Assembly (NCBI GenBank): GCA_019413955.1
Contig: DXMX01000041.1
Coordinates: 882-16,623 of the forward strand
Length of the DNA: 15,742 bases
Source of the DNA: Collinsella sp.
Lineage (GTDB): Bacteria > Actinomycetota > Coriobacteriia > Coriobacteriales > Coriobacteriaceae
Direction: 5' to 3'
In this document: piece by piece, positions 6,482-12,457 of the stretch
Layout: every line of letters starts with the position of its first letter
Position numbering within the stretch: the first letter of the stretch is position 1
Notes under the pieces: generated by a model
The model's input: only the letters and a program-made list of their open reading frames with translations
What the model was told of the DNA's origin: nothing
Databases searched by the model: none
Position numbers and translations under genes: made by a program

Positions 6482-7783
6482 ATGGATCAAACGCAGACGA
6501 GCAATAGCGCTCCCCTGCCCATGCAAGCCACTCCCCAACCGGAGCAAATGACCGTTTTACCTGCACAAAAACCCCTGGTAACCATTGTGCACGCATCGGT
6601 TGGATCGGGCCACAAAGCCGCCGCCAACGCGATTGCACAAGCATTTGACCTTATCCGCGGCACCAAGGGAATCCCTAAGGATATTGAGATCGAAGTCCTA
6701 GATATCCTCGATTTTGGACGCATAAGGTTCGATGGTAATAAAACAGCAGCGTCGTTTACCGGCGCCACGCGTCCCATTTACGACCTGACCTGGCGATATA
6801 CGCTTACAGGACATCTGCTCTGGGGCGGCGGCACAGCATGGTCACGAATTATGTTCCCCGCCTTCAACGAATACGTCCGGACCCGCAGGCCCATAGCCGT
6901 GGTCGCAACACACATTACGGCGGCCAACGTCGCTGTGGGCGCCCGCGTCATCACGGGTATCGATTACCCGGTCATCTGCGTACCAACAGACTATGAAGTT
7001 GAAGGCTTTTGGCCCCACAAGGACACCGACCTATTCTGCGTAGCCAACGAGTTTATGGCCGAAACGCTGCGCCCGCGCAAGGTTCCCGAGTCAAAGATCC
7101 GCATAACGGGCATTCCCATTCGTGCCGGTTTCGATTCAGATTACAAACGCGAAGATGAGCTCAGCAAGTTCAATCTCCCCATAGACAAAACCGTCGTATT
7201 GGTGATGGCCGGCGCCAGTTTGCCCCAACCATACGTGCGTTTCCGTGCCGCGATGGACCACACGCTCCCCTTCTTACGCAGCTTTGAGGACATGCACTTT
7301 GTCTTTTTACCGGGCAAGGATAAGGAATACGCCAACCGACTCAAAACGCTCTTCGACGCCATGAAGCTCGACAACGTGACGGTACTGGACTACGTAGATG
7401 ACATGGCGGCCCTCATGCACGGCTGCGACCTGGCAATCCTCAAATCGGGCGGGCTCACCGTCACCGAGTGCCTGTGCGCGCATCTGCCGATGATCCTACT
7501 GGGCAAATCATACGGTCAGGAAAAGGCCAACACCACGATGCTCACCGGCATGGGCGCCAGCATGCATGTCACCACCGCACGAGAACTCATCGTAACCCTA
7601 CGTCACTTGCACGACCATCCCGAATCACTCAAAGCCCTACTCATCAACGGCGAAGTACTACGCCGCCCTCACGCTGCCAAAGACATCGCCATCGCAACCA
7701 TGGAGCTCGTAGGCAAGCCCCAAAAGCGCAAACGAGCCTTCTGCCGCTTCTACTGGGGCGGAAAGCCCGCGCATATCCGCTAG
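6482..7783 (+). CDS. MGDG synthase/UgtP-like glycosyltransferase
   Basis: A 433-residue GT28-type (GT-B fold) glycosyltransferase. The N-terminal acceptor domain starts with TIVHASVGSGHKAAANAI (34-51), the hallmark of MGDG synthases and of UgtP/YpfP, which add sugars to diacylglycerol. The C-terminal nucleotide-sugar domain has VMAGASL (241-247), FLPGKDKEY, and the donor-binding KSGGLTVTECLCAHLPMIL (321-339). A Gln/Pro-rich lead (1-30) precedes the fold and a basic tail (412-433) could touch the membrane. ATG 6482 has GGGGAG upstream (6470-6475); the same frame runs open back to 6065 across trxB, which is chance. The stop is 10 nt before a giant hairpin. A glycolipid product is likely from the family, but sugar and acceptor are not determined. 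Confidence 0.87.
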   Translation: MDQTQTSNSAPLPMQATPQPEQMTVLPAQKPLVTIVHASVGSGHKAAANAIAQAFDLIRGTKGIPKDIEIEVLDILDFGRIRFDGNKTAASFTGATRPIYDLTWRYTLTGHLLWGGGTAWSRIMFPAFNEYVRTRRPIAVVATHITAANVAVGARVITGIDYPVICVPTDYEVEGFWPHKDTDLFCVANEFMAETLRPRKVPESKIRITGIPIRAGFDSDYKREDELSKFNLPIDKTVVLVMAGASLPQPYVRFRAAMDHTLPFLRSFEDMHFVFLPGKDKEYANRLKTLFDAMKLDNVTVLDYVDDMAALMHGCDLAILKSGGLTVTECLCAHLPMILLGKSYGQEKANTTMLTGMGASMHVTTARELIVTLRHLHDHPESLKALLINGEVLRRPHAAKDIAIATMELVGKPQKRKRAFCRFYWGGKPAHIR

Positions 7784-7793
7784 TCGAATGTCC

Positions 7794-7897
7794 GCCGCTC
7801 TGCCGGAGCCGCCCTTATATCATTCCATGCTCAAACATTCTCGCTTCGCTGCGAAACTGCGCGTGGAACGATATAAGGGCGGCTCCGGCAGAGCGGC
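7794..7897 (+). repeat. Giant hairpin element, copy 1 (conserved tip, unique arms)
   Basis: Positions 7794-7827 pair with 7864-7897 over 34 positions with a single A-C mismatch (7822/7869). The core 7817-7874 (58 nt) has the tip TGCTCAAACATTCTCGC then TTCGCT then GCGAAACTGCGCG, with a mini-stem TCGC/GCGA (7841-7844 with 7851-7854). The core recurs on the opposite strand at 8177-8234 with 53 of 58 identities, while the outer 23-nt arms do not. It starts 10 nt after the glycosyltransferase stop. GTTTACTTAC follows, not a convincing T-tract. It is a repeated structured element, possibly a 3'-end hairpin or a small mobile palindrome. Confidence 0.9.
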
Positions 7898-8152
7898 TGC
7901 GTTTACTTACTAGCAGCTACTTCGGTATCCCCTCCATTAGAACCTGCAAAGGTAAAACAGGAAAATATAAATACAGTAAGCCGATGCGACAAAGGCGGTA
8001 TCCCTTTGCCGCATACTAACTAGAACCTAAAACACATTCCCGGTTAGGATTTACAAGGATGTAGTCCAGCTAATAGAGAGTCAGAACAACAAACAAGTCG
8101 TAATTATATTGATGAGGCCCACCGCGCAAGTCGAAATACATATTCAAGTATG
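7898..8152. other. Gene-free gap between the two giant hairpins
   Basis: About 255 nt, more AT-rich than the flanking genes, with no credible coding frame, RNA gene or clear promoter. It holds one moderate hairpin (7984-8014) and otherwise nothing I recognise. The frame open over 7468-8019 is antisense-like shadow of the glycosyltransferase in another phase and has no ribosome site. Confidence 0.6.
7984..8014. repeat. Small hairpin inside the gap
   Basis: 7984-7995 (ATGCGACAAAGG) pairs with 8003-8014 (CCTTTGCCGCAT) over 12 positions with one A-C mismatch and a 7-nt loop. On the minus strand an AT-rich stretch with TATTTATATTTT follows about 15 nt later. It could be a terminator remnant; function unknown. 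Confidence 0.5.
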
Positions 8153-8258
8153 TGGCCTCTCACCCGGGGCCCACACATATCGTCCCGCGCGCAGTTTCGC
8201 AGCGTAGCGAGAATGTTTGAGCACGGGATGATATGTGTGGGCCCCGGGTGAGAGGCCA
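8153..8258 (-). repeat. Giant hairpin element, copy 2 (inverted relative to copy 1)
   Basis: Positions 8153-8187 pair with 8224-8258 over 35 positions with a single G-T wobble (8182/8229), which is the A-C mismatch of copy 1 seen from the other strand. The 58-nt core (8177-8234, minus strand) matches copy 1 at 53 of 58 positions. The 24-nt outer arms, with GGCCTCTCACCCGGGG on one side, are unrelated to those of copy 1. It starts 20 nt after the dut stop and has the same orientation relative to dut as copy 1 has to the glycosyltransferase gene. Confidence 0.9.
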
Positions 8259-8278
8259 ACTCTACATCTTGAAAATGA

Positions 8279-8722
8279 TTAAGCGACGCCGCTGGAGCCG
8301 AAGCCTCCGTTGCCTCGGTCGGTTTCGTCTAGTTCTTCTACTTCTATGAGGTTGACCGTGGGGACTTCTTGGATGACAAGTTGGGCTATGCGGTCGCCTT
8401 TGTTGATTTGGATGTTGTTGGAGGGATCCAGGTTAATGAGGATAACCTTGAGTTCTCCTCGGTAGTGGGCGTCGATGAGGCCCGGCGTATTGACTATAGA
8501 CAGGCCCTGCTTGATGGCCAAGCCGCTGCGGGGCTGGACGAAGCCGGCGTAGCCATCGGGCAGGGCGATGGCCAGCCCAGTAGAGACCAGACGGCGTTCG
8601 AAGGGCTTCAGGACGCAGTCCTCGTTGGAGCGCAGATCCAAGCCGGCATCGGTGGGATGGGCGTATTTGGGAAGCACGACGGTGGGGTCGAGACGCTTTA
8701 TGTTAACGGTAATGTTGGACAT
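8279..8722 (-). CDS. dut: dUTP diphosphatase (dUTPase)
   Basis: A trimeric cytoplasmic enzyme that hydrolyses dUTP to dUMP and pyrophosphate, keeping uracil out of DNA and supplying dUMP for dTMP synthesis. All five motifs of the family are present in 147 residues: DAGLDL (25-30), PRSGLA (64-69), GLIDAHYRGEL (81-91, with the catalytic Asp84 and Tyr87), KGDRIAQLV (108-116), and the C-terminal lid RGNGGFGSSG (136-145). It starts 4 nt after the nrdR stop, with AGGTGA overlapping that stop, so it is co-transcribed and probably translationally coupled to nrdR. The stop is followed after 20 nt by giant hairpin copy 2. Confidence 0.97.
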   Translation of the reverse strand: MSNITVNIKRLDPTVVLPKYAHPTDAGLDLRSNEDCVLKPFERRLVSTGLAIALPDGYAGFVQPRSGLAIKQGLSIVNTPGLIDAHYRGELKVILINLDPSNNIQINKGDRIAQLVIQEVPTVNLIEVEELDETDRGNGGFGSSGVA

Positions 8723-8726
8723 GGAA

Positions 8727-9170
8727 TCACCTTAGCTTGTCAAGCTCTTGCAGAAACTCATCGACGTCTTTGAAATCGCGGTAGACCGAGGCAAAGCGGA
8801 TGTACGCCACCTTGTCGATCTTGGCCAAGCGCTTGAGCACCATGTCACCCAACTCATGGGACGTGACGGCCGTCAGCGTACGAGAACGCAGCTCGACCTC
8901 GATATCGTCGATAATCTCATTGAGCTTCTTAGTGTCGATATCACGCTTGATGGTGGCGCGCATCAAGCCGACGAGCAGCTTATTGCGATCGAACCGCTGC
9001 TTGGTTCCGTCCGACTTAATGACCTCAATTGGGTCTTCGCATCGCTCGAACGTTGTAAAGCGGTAGTTACACGAGCAACATTCGCGACGGCGCTTAATGG
9101 TGTTATTTGACTCCTGCATACGGGAATCAACGACGCGGGTATGTGCCTTGCCGCATTTGGGACAGCGCAT
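8727..9170 (-). CDS. nrdR: Transcriptional repressor NrdR
   Basis: A repressor of ribonucleotide reductase genes that senses ATP/dATP. The 147-residue length is standard. The zinc ribbon is clear: C3 and C6 in RCPKCG, C31 and C34 in RRRECCSCNYRFTTFE. An ATP-cone follows (about 46-136), opening with PIEVIKSDGTKQRFDRNKL. ATG 9170 has AGGAGG four to five nt upstream. That ribosome site and the start codon lie in one arm of an inverted repeat (9165-9208), so the mRNA may mask its own start. No NrdR box was seen nearby. It lies 51 nt downstream of the LysM gene and just before dut; nrdR-LysM-lexA order matches M. tuberculosis Rv2718c-Rv2719c-Rv2720. Confidence 0.97.
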   Translation of the reverse strand: MRCPKCGKAHTRVVDSRMQESNNTIKRRRECCSCNYRFTTFERCEDPIEVIKSDGTKQRFDRNKLLVGLMRATIKRDIDTKKLNEIIDDIEVELRSRTLTAVTSHELGDMVLKRLAKIDKVAYIRFASVYRDFKDVDEFLQELDKLR

Positions 9171-9208
9171 GGTACCTCCTCTTAAACGATAACAAGGGTA
9201 CCATGTGC
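9165..9208 (-). promoter_or_regulatory. Inverted repeat over the nrdR start codon and ribosome site
   Basis: 9165-9176 (GCGCATGGTACC) pairs with 9197-9208 (GGTACCATGTGC) over 12 positions with one imperfect pair (9167/9206) and a 20-nt loop. On the nrdR mRNA the stem contains the start codon and the GG of AGGAGG. No T-tract follows, so a terminator is unlikely. Translational masking is inference. Confidence 0.45.
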
Positions 9209-9221
9209 AGCGCGATAATGA

Positions 9222-9671
9222 TTACGAACGAGCAGGAACCTTAAGATGCGCACCGGCGGCGAGCGAACCATGCTCCAGATGATTGACGTTACGGATCATG
9301 TCGGAAGTCTCTTGCGTGGAAAGGCCTTCGATTGGATATTCCTCGGCAAGCGACCAAAGAGAATCACCAGGCTGAACGCGAATGGTCTCGTAGGTAACGT
9401 TGGAAACGGACTCGGCATACGCGGCGTGACGAGCGCTAAAGACCGACGTAGCGAGGACAAAGAAGAGCGTAAGCGCAACGGCAACGGCGACAATCGTCGG
9501 AACCTTCAGGGCAACGCGGGCCGGCACAACTGCAGCCTGCTGATTGCGAGCAGGCTTTACGGTCAAAGGCTGAAAGCCGGAGCGGCCACCCTGAACAACC
9601 GTAAAAGTGGGTTCAGCAGGCGTCACGAGCTTAAGGGCGAGGTTTCCCTGGACCATATTCGTTGCGTTCAT
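9222..9671 (-). CDS. LysM membrane protein, likely SOS cell-division suppressor
   Basis: A 149-residue protein with a cytoplasmic N-terminus (1-55), one membrane helix (about 57-80, IVAVAVALTLFFVLATSVF), and an extracytoplasmic LysM domain (about 94-147: IRVQPGDSLWSLAEEYP...LKVP). Divergence from lexA, a single helix and a LysM domain are the features of Bacillus YneA, Corynebacterium DivS and mycobacterial Rv2719c, which delay division during DNA damage. Its promoter has an SOS box exactly in the spacer, so LexA should repress it tightly. Two ATGs are adjacent (9674 and 9671); AGGAG is 3 nt from the first and 6 nt from the second, so I prefer 9671. The function is inferred from context; sequence similarity in this fast-evolving group is low. 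Confidence 0.82.
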   Translation of the reverse strand: MNATNMVQGNLALKLVTPAEPTFTVVQGGRSGFQPLTVKPARNQQAAVVPARVALKVPTIVAVAVALTLFFVLATSVFSARHAAYAESVSNVTYETIRVQPGDSLWSLAEEYPIEGLSTQETSDMIRNVNHLEHGSLAAGAHLKVPARS

Positions 9672-9741
9672 CATGTTCTCCTCTCGCGTGTTTTGCTGAG
9701 AACAGTTTTATCAAGCCGCGCGGACAAAAATATCTGGCGCG

Positions 9742-9755
9742 AGAACGAATGTTCG
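9742..9755. promoter_or_regulatory. SOS (LexA) box 1
   Basis: AGAACGAATGTTCG contains the perfect palindrome GAAC-GAAT-GTTC, matching the Gram-positive/actinobacterial LexA consensus CGAACRNRYGTTYG closely. It lies near the expected transcription start of the LysM gene. Confidence 0.85.
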
Positions 9756-9756
9756 G

Positions 9757-9789
9757 TTATTATTATCTTCGAACAGTTGTTCCTGTCAA
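9757..9789 (-). promoter_or_regulatory. SOS-controlled promoter of the LysM gene
   Basis: On the minus strand a consensus -35 TTGACA (9789-9784) is followed by 17-18 nt and an AT-rich -10 (TAATAATAA, 9765-9757). SOS box 2 (9770-9783) lies wholly in the spacer, so bound LexA would exclude polymerase. Confidence 0.75.
9770..9783. promoter_or_regulatory. SOS (LexA) box 2
   Basis: CGAACAGTTGTTCC holds the perfect palindrome GAAC-AGTT-GTTC. It starts 28 nt after box 1 and fills the spacer of the LysM gene promoter. Confidence 0.88.
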
Positions 9790-9797
9790 GCAAAATT

Positions 9798-9811
9798 CGA
9801 ACATTTGTTTG
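9798..9811. promoter_or_regulatory. SOS (LexA) box 3
   Basis: CGAACATTTGTTTG matches the consensus at all but one or two positions (GTTT in place of GTTC is allowed by the Y). It starts 28 nt after box 2 and 37 nt before the lexA start, fitting autorepression of lexA. Confidence 0.8.
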
Positions 9812-9834
9812 ACACGGGTAGAGAGGATGCCCTG

Positions 9835-10479
9835 ATGGCTCGCAAAATTACCAAGCGTCAGCAGCAAATTTACGACTTCATCAAGGAATATCAGCAGGAG
9901 AAGGGTTATCCGCCCAGCGTGCGCGAGATGGCTTCTGCCGTGGGCCTTTCCTCCCCCAGCACCGTGCACGCCCATCTATCTGCTCTGGAGGCGCGCGGGC
10001 TACTCAAGCGCGATGCCACCAAACCGCGCGCCCTGGAACTCTTTAACGAGGACGGTTCCTCTGTCTCAATTTCTAAATCTGACGAGCCCACCGCACCTCG
10101 CGGAACGGTCTCGCTACCGCTCGTTGGTCGCGTCGCGGCTGGGATTCCCATTCTGGCCGAGCAGAATATCGAAGACACTTTTACTATCCCGACCGAAATC
10201 GCCACTGATCAGGGTTCCTTTATCCTTGAGGTGCATGGGAGCTCAATGATCAATGTCGGCATCTTCAATGGCGATTACATCATCGTCCGTGAACAAAAGA
10301 GTGCCATGAACGGCGAAATTGTCGTGGCCATGATTGATGGTTCAGCGACCGTCAAGACGTTCTACAAGGAGCAGGGACGCGTACGCCTGCAGCCCGAGAA
10401 TGACACCATGGAGCCTATCTATGCAACGAATCCCGTTATCTTGGGTAAAGTCGTCGGCTTGATGCGCCGGTTCTCGTAA
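9835..10479 (+). CDS. lexA: SOS repressor LexA
   Basis: A 214-residue repressor of the SOS regulon that self-cleaves with RecA-ssDNA after DNA damage. The N-terminal winged helix (1-65) has TKRQQQIYDFIKEYQ and GYPPSVREMASAVGLSSPST. The cleavage site A102-G103 lies in RVAAGIPILAEQN. The S24-peptidase dyad is S137 (HGSSM) and K174 (SATVKTFYKE). ATG 9835 is preferred over the in-frame TTG 9805, which lies inside SOS box 3; AGAGG at 9822-9826 supports it. Three SOS boxes precede it, implying autorepression, although I could not place its own -35/-10 with confidence. The stop overlaps the next gene's start as TAATG, so LexA and the downstream membrane protein are made together. Confidence 0.97.
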   Translation: MARKITKRQQQIYDFIKEYQQEKGYPPSVREMASAVGLSSPSTVHAHLSALEARGLLKRDATKPRALELFNEDGSSVSISKSDEPTAPRGTVSLPLVGRVAAGIPILAEQNIEDTFTIPTEIATDQGSFILEVHGSSMINVGIFNGDYIIVREQKSAMNGEIVVAMIDGSATVKTFYKEQGRVRLQPENDTMEPIYATNPVILGKVVGLMRRFS

Positions 10480-11183
10480 TGCAAAAACGCATCACTATCT
10501 TTGATACCGTCCGCGGGTTTACGATGATTTCAATGGCAGGTTTTCACGCTTGCTACGATCTCGCCTACCTGTACGGTTGGGATATGCCCTGGTTTACCCA
10601 GACCGTCTTTCAAGACATCTGGCGCGCCAGCATCAGCTGGGTATTCTTGTTTATCGCGGGTTGGATGTGCACTCTTTCGCGCAACAATATCAAACGTGCC
10701 GCCAAATACGCCTTAGCAGCACTCGTCGTCTGGTTGGCAACAACACTTGTCTCAGTCGACGATTCGGTTAATTTTGGCATCATCTACTGTATGGCCGCAT
10801 GTACCGGCATCGTAGCGTTGACCAATCCCGTCCTTAAGAAGATTTCGGCGAGATGGGGCGTGTCCCTATGCCTTGTGTTGTTCGCCCTCACCTGGAGCAT
10901 CCCCAAAACGACCTACCCTGTCCCATACCTGGCGTGGCTAGGATTTCCGAGCCCTGGATTTATCTCAGGTGATTACTACCCCATCATCCCGTTTATCTTT
11001 ATGTATCTTGCAGGATACTTCGCCGCACACATAGCGAAGGGAATCGATAAGACCGTCCCTAGCTGGGCCTACGCGAATCCCATCCCGGCGCTCGCCAGCC
11101 TTGGACGTCATGCACTCCCCTTTTATCTGCTGCATCAGCCCATCATTCTGGGCATTTTGGAGCTCGTCTACTCGGTGCGATAA
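10479..11183 (+). CDS. DUF1624/HGSNAT-like membrane acyltransferase-family protein
   Basis: A 234-residue membrane protein with about seven hydrophobic helices. The N-terminal ITIFDTVRGFTMISMAGFH matches the opening R-x-D-x-x-RG-x-x-M-x-x-F-H pattern of the heparan-alpha-glucosaminide N-acetyltransferase catalytic family (DUF1624), and the end LGRHALPFYLLHQPIILGIL matches its last helix (LGR-S-L-x-x-Y-LLHQP). Such proteins probably move acyl groups across the membrane onto envelope sugars; the substrate is unknown. It overlaps lexA by one nt (TAATG) with no separate promoter seen, so it should be co-expressed with lexA and rise with it in SOS. Its last 16 nt overlap the 3' end of hflX on the other strand. 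Confidence 0.82.
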   Translation: MQKRITIFDTVRGFTMISMAGFHACYDLAYLYGWDMPWFTQTVFQDIWRASISWVFLFIAGWMCTLSRNNIKRAAKYALAALVVWLATTLVSVDDSVNFGIIYCMAACTGIVALTNPVLKKISARWGVSLCLVLFALTWSIPKTTYPVPYLAWLGFPSPGFISGDYYPIIPFIFMYLAGYFAAHIAKGIDKTVPSWAYANPIPALASLGRHALPFYLLHQPIILGILELVYSVR

Positions 11184-12457
11184 CGCTCGAGCCGCGGCGC
11201 GATACGGGCCGGCAGCTTCGCCACAATACGAACGCCGTCCTCAAGATATTCCTCGTGCAAAAGGGTTCCCTGCTCATGCACCAGCGTGATGAGGGCGCCC
11301 TCGCGATACGGGATATCAGCAGAAAGCAACACATCGGTAGCAGCCGCCTCACGAGCAATACGGTCGACGAGATCGTCGAGTCCCTCGCCCGTCTGGGCCG
11401 AGAACAGCACGGCCTCTGGATAGCGACGATGGAAGCTCAATCGATCAACGCTATCGAGAAGATCGATTTTATTGAATACGGTAAGCGTTAAACGCTCTCC
11501 GGCGCCGATCTCATCAAGCACGCGGTCAACAGCCTCCAGCTGCCGTTCATAGTCCTCGTCAGACGCATCTACGACTTTGAGAATTAAATCGGCACCCAAC
11601 ACCTCGGACAGCGTCGATCTAAAGGCATCGACCAAACCATGCGGTAGCTTTTGAATAAAGCCGACGGTATCGGTAATCGTCATGCCGCGACCGCCGGGCA
11701 GGCGATACGAACGCGTCGTCGGGTCGAGCGTAGCAAACAGCTTGTCCTGCGAAAGTACCGTAGAGCCGGTCAGGCGATTGAGCAACGTCGATTTACCGGC
11801 ATTGGTATAACCGGCTAACGCGACGCGAAACGCCGGTGACTCAATGCGGCTCTTGGACTGGACATCGCGACGCTGTTCAACCTGCTTAAGCTCACGACGA
11901 AGCGCGGCAATCTTGTTGCGAATCAAGCGACGGTCGACCTCGAGCTGACTTTCACCCTGTCCAAAGCGTGAGCCGATGCCACCGCGCGTCTGCTCCTTGG
12001 CAAGATGGCTCCACATGCCGCGCAGGCGAGGTAACAGATATTGAAGCTGTGCCAGCTGTACCTGCAGGCGTCCCTCACGCGTCTGAGCATGCAGGCCAAA
12101 GATATCCAGGATCAGTGCTGTACGATCGATAATTTTTACCGGCTCGCCCACGGCCTTCTCCAAATAAGATTGTTGCGAAGGCGTAAGGTCATCGTCAAAA
12201 ATAACGACATCGGCATCCATGCGATGCACCAGGCCGCACAACTCTTCAACCTTACCGGAACCGATAAACGATTTAGGATATGGCTTTACCAAACGCTGTG
12301 ACAAACGCGCCACGCACTGGGCACCAGCCGTGTGGGCAAGACGCTCCAGCTCATCGAGCGAGCGATCGAGCGGCCATGCATTGTCGCGCCATTCAACACC
12401 AACCAAAATGGCACGCTCGGGCTCGGGTGCCGTGGGAACAAGGGGAAAACGGGCCAT
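11168..12457 (-). CDS. hflX: GTPase HflX
   Basis: A 429-residue ribosome-associated GTPase; in other bacteria HflX splits stalled or heat-damaged ribosomes. The N-terminal HflX domain (about 15-200) includes KPYPKSFIGSGKVEEL, DRTALILDIF and the GIGSRFGQGESQLEVDRR stretch, followed by a helical segment. The GTPase domain has G1 GYTNAGKS (216-223), G2 ATLDPTTR, G3 DTVG (263-266), G4 NKID (329-332) and G5 SAQTGEG (353-359). The start overlaps the miaA stop as TAATG. It is the last gene of the miaB-miaA-hflX run and shares a 16-nt tail-to-tail overlap with the lexA-linked membrane gene, leaving no room for a dedicated terminator. Confidence 0.97.
   Translation of the reverse strand: MARFPLVPTAPEPERAILVGVEWRDNAWPLDRSLDELERLAHTAGAQCVARLSQRLVKPYPKSFIGSGKVEELCGLVHRMDADVVIFDDDLTPSQQSYLEKAVGEPVKIIDRTALILDIFGLHAQTREGRLQVQLAQLQYLLPRLRGMWSHLAKEQTRGGIGSRFGQGESQLEVDRRLIRNKIAALRRELKQVEQRRDVQSKSRIESPAFRVALAGYTNAGKSTLLNRLTGSTVLSQDKLFATLDPTTRSYRLPGGRGMTITDTVGFIQKLPHGLVDAFRSTLSEVLGADLILKVVDASDEDYERQLEAVDRVLDEIGAGERLTLTVFNKIDLLDSVDRLSFHRRYPEAVLFSAQTGEGLDDLVDRIAREAAATDVLLSADIPYREGALITLVHEQGTLLHEEYLEDGVRIVAKLPARIAPRLERYRTE

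Noticed and set aside
7468..8019. 183-codon frame running from the glycosyltransferase into the gap and through giant hairpin copy 1
   Set aside because: It is out of frame with the real gene, Arg/Ser/His/Pro-rich in the overlap, crosses the hairpin and has no start signal.
7794..8258. CRISPR array or tRNA-like genes in the hairpin region
   Set aside because: Only two copies in opposite orientation, no spaced direct repeats, and no cloverleaf or T-loop sequence. Giant stems also do not fit a simple rho-independent terminator because the T-tract is missing.
9699..9712. A fourth SOS box (AGAACAGTTTTATC) upstream of the LysM start
   Set aside because: Only the left half-site is intact; the right half lacks GTTY, and it is not on the 28-bp register of the other three.
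9809..9814. TTGACA on the plus strand as a -35 for lexA
   Set aside because: A matching -10 would fall at about 9832, at the lexA start codon and past the ribosome site, so it cannot drive that start.
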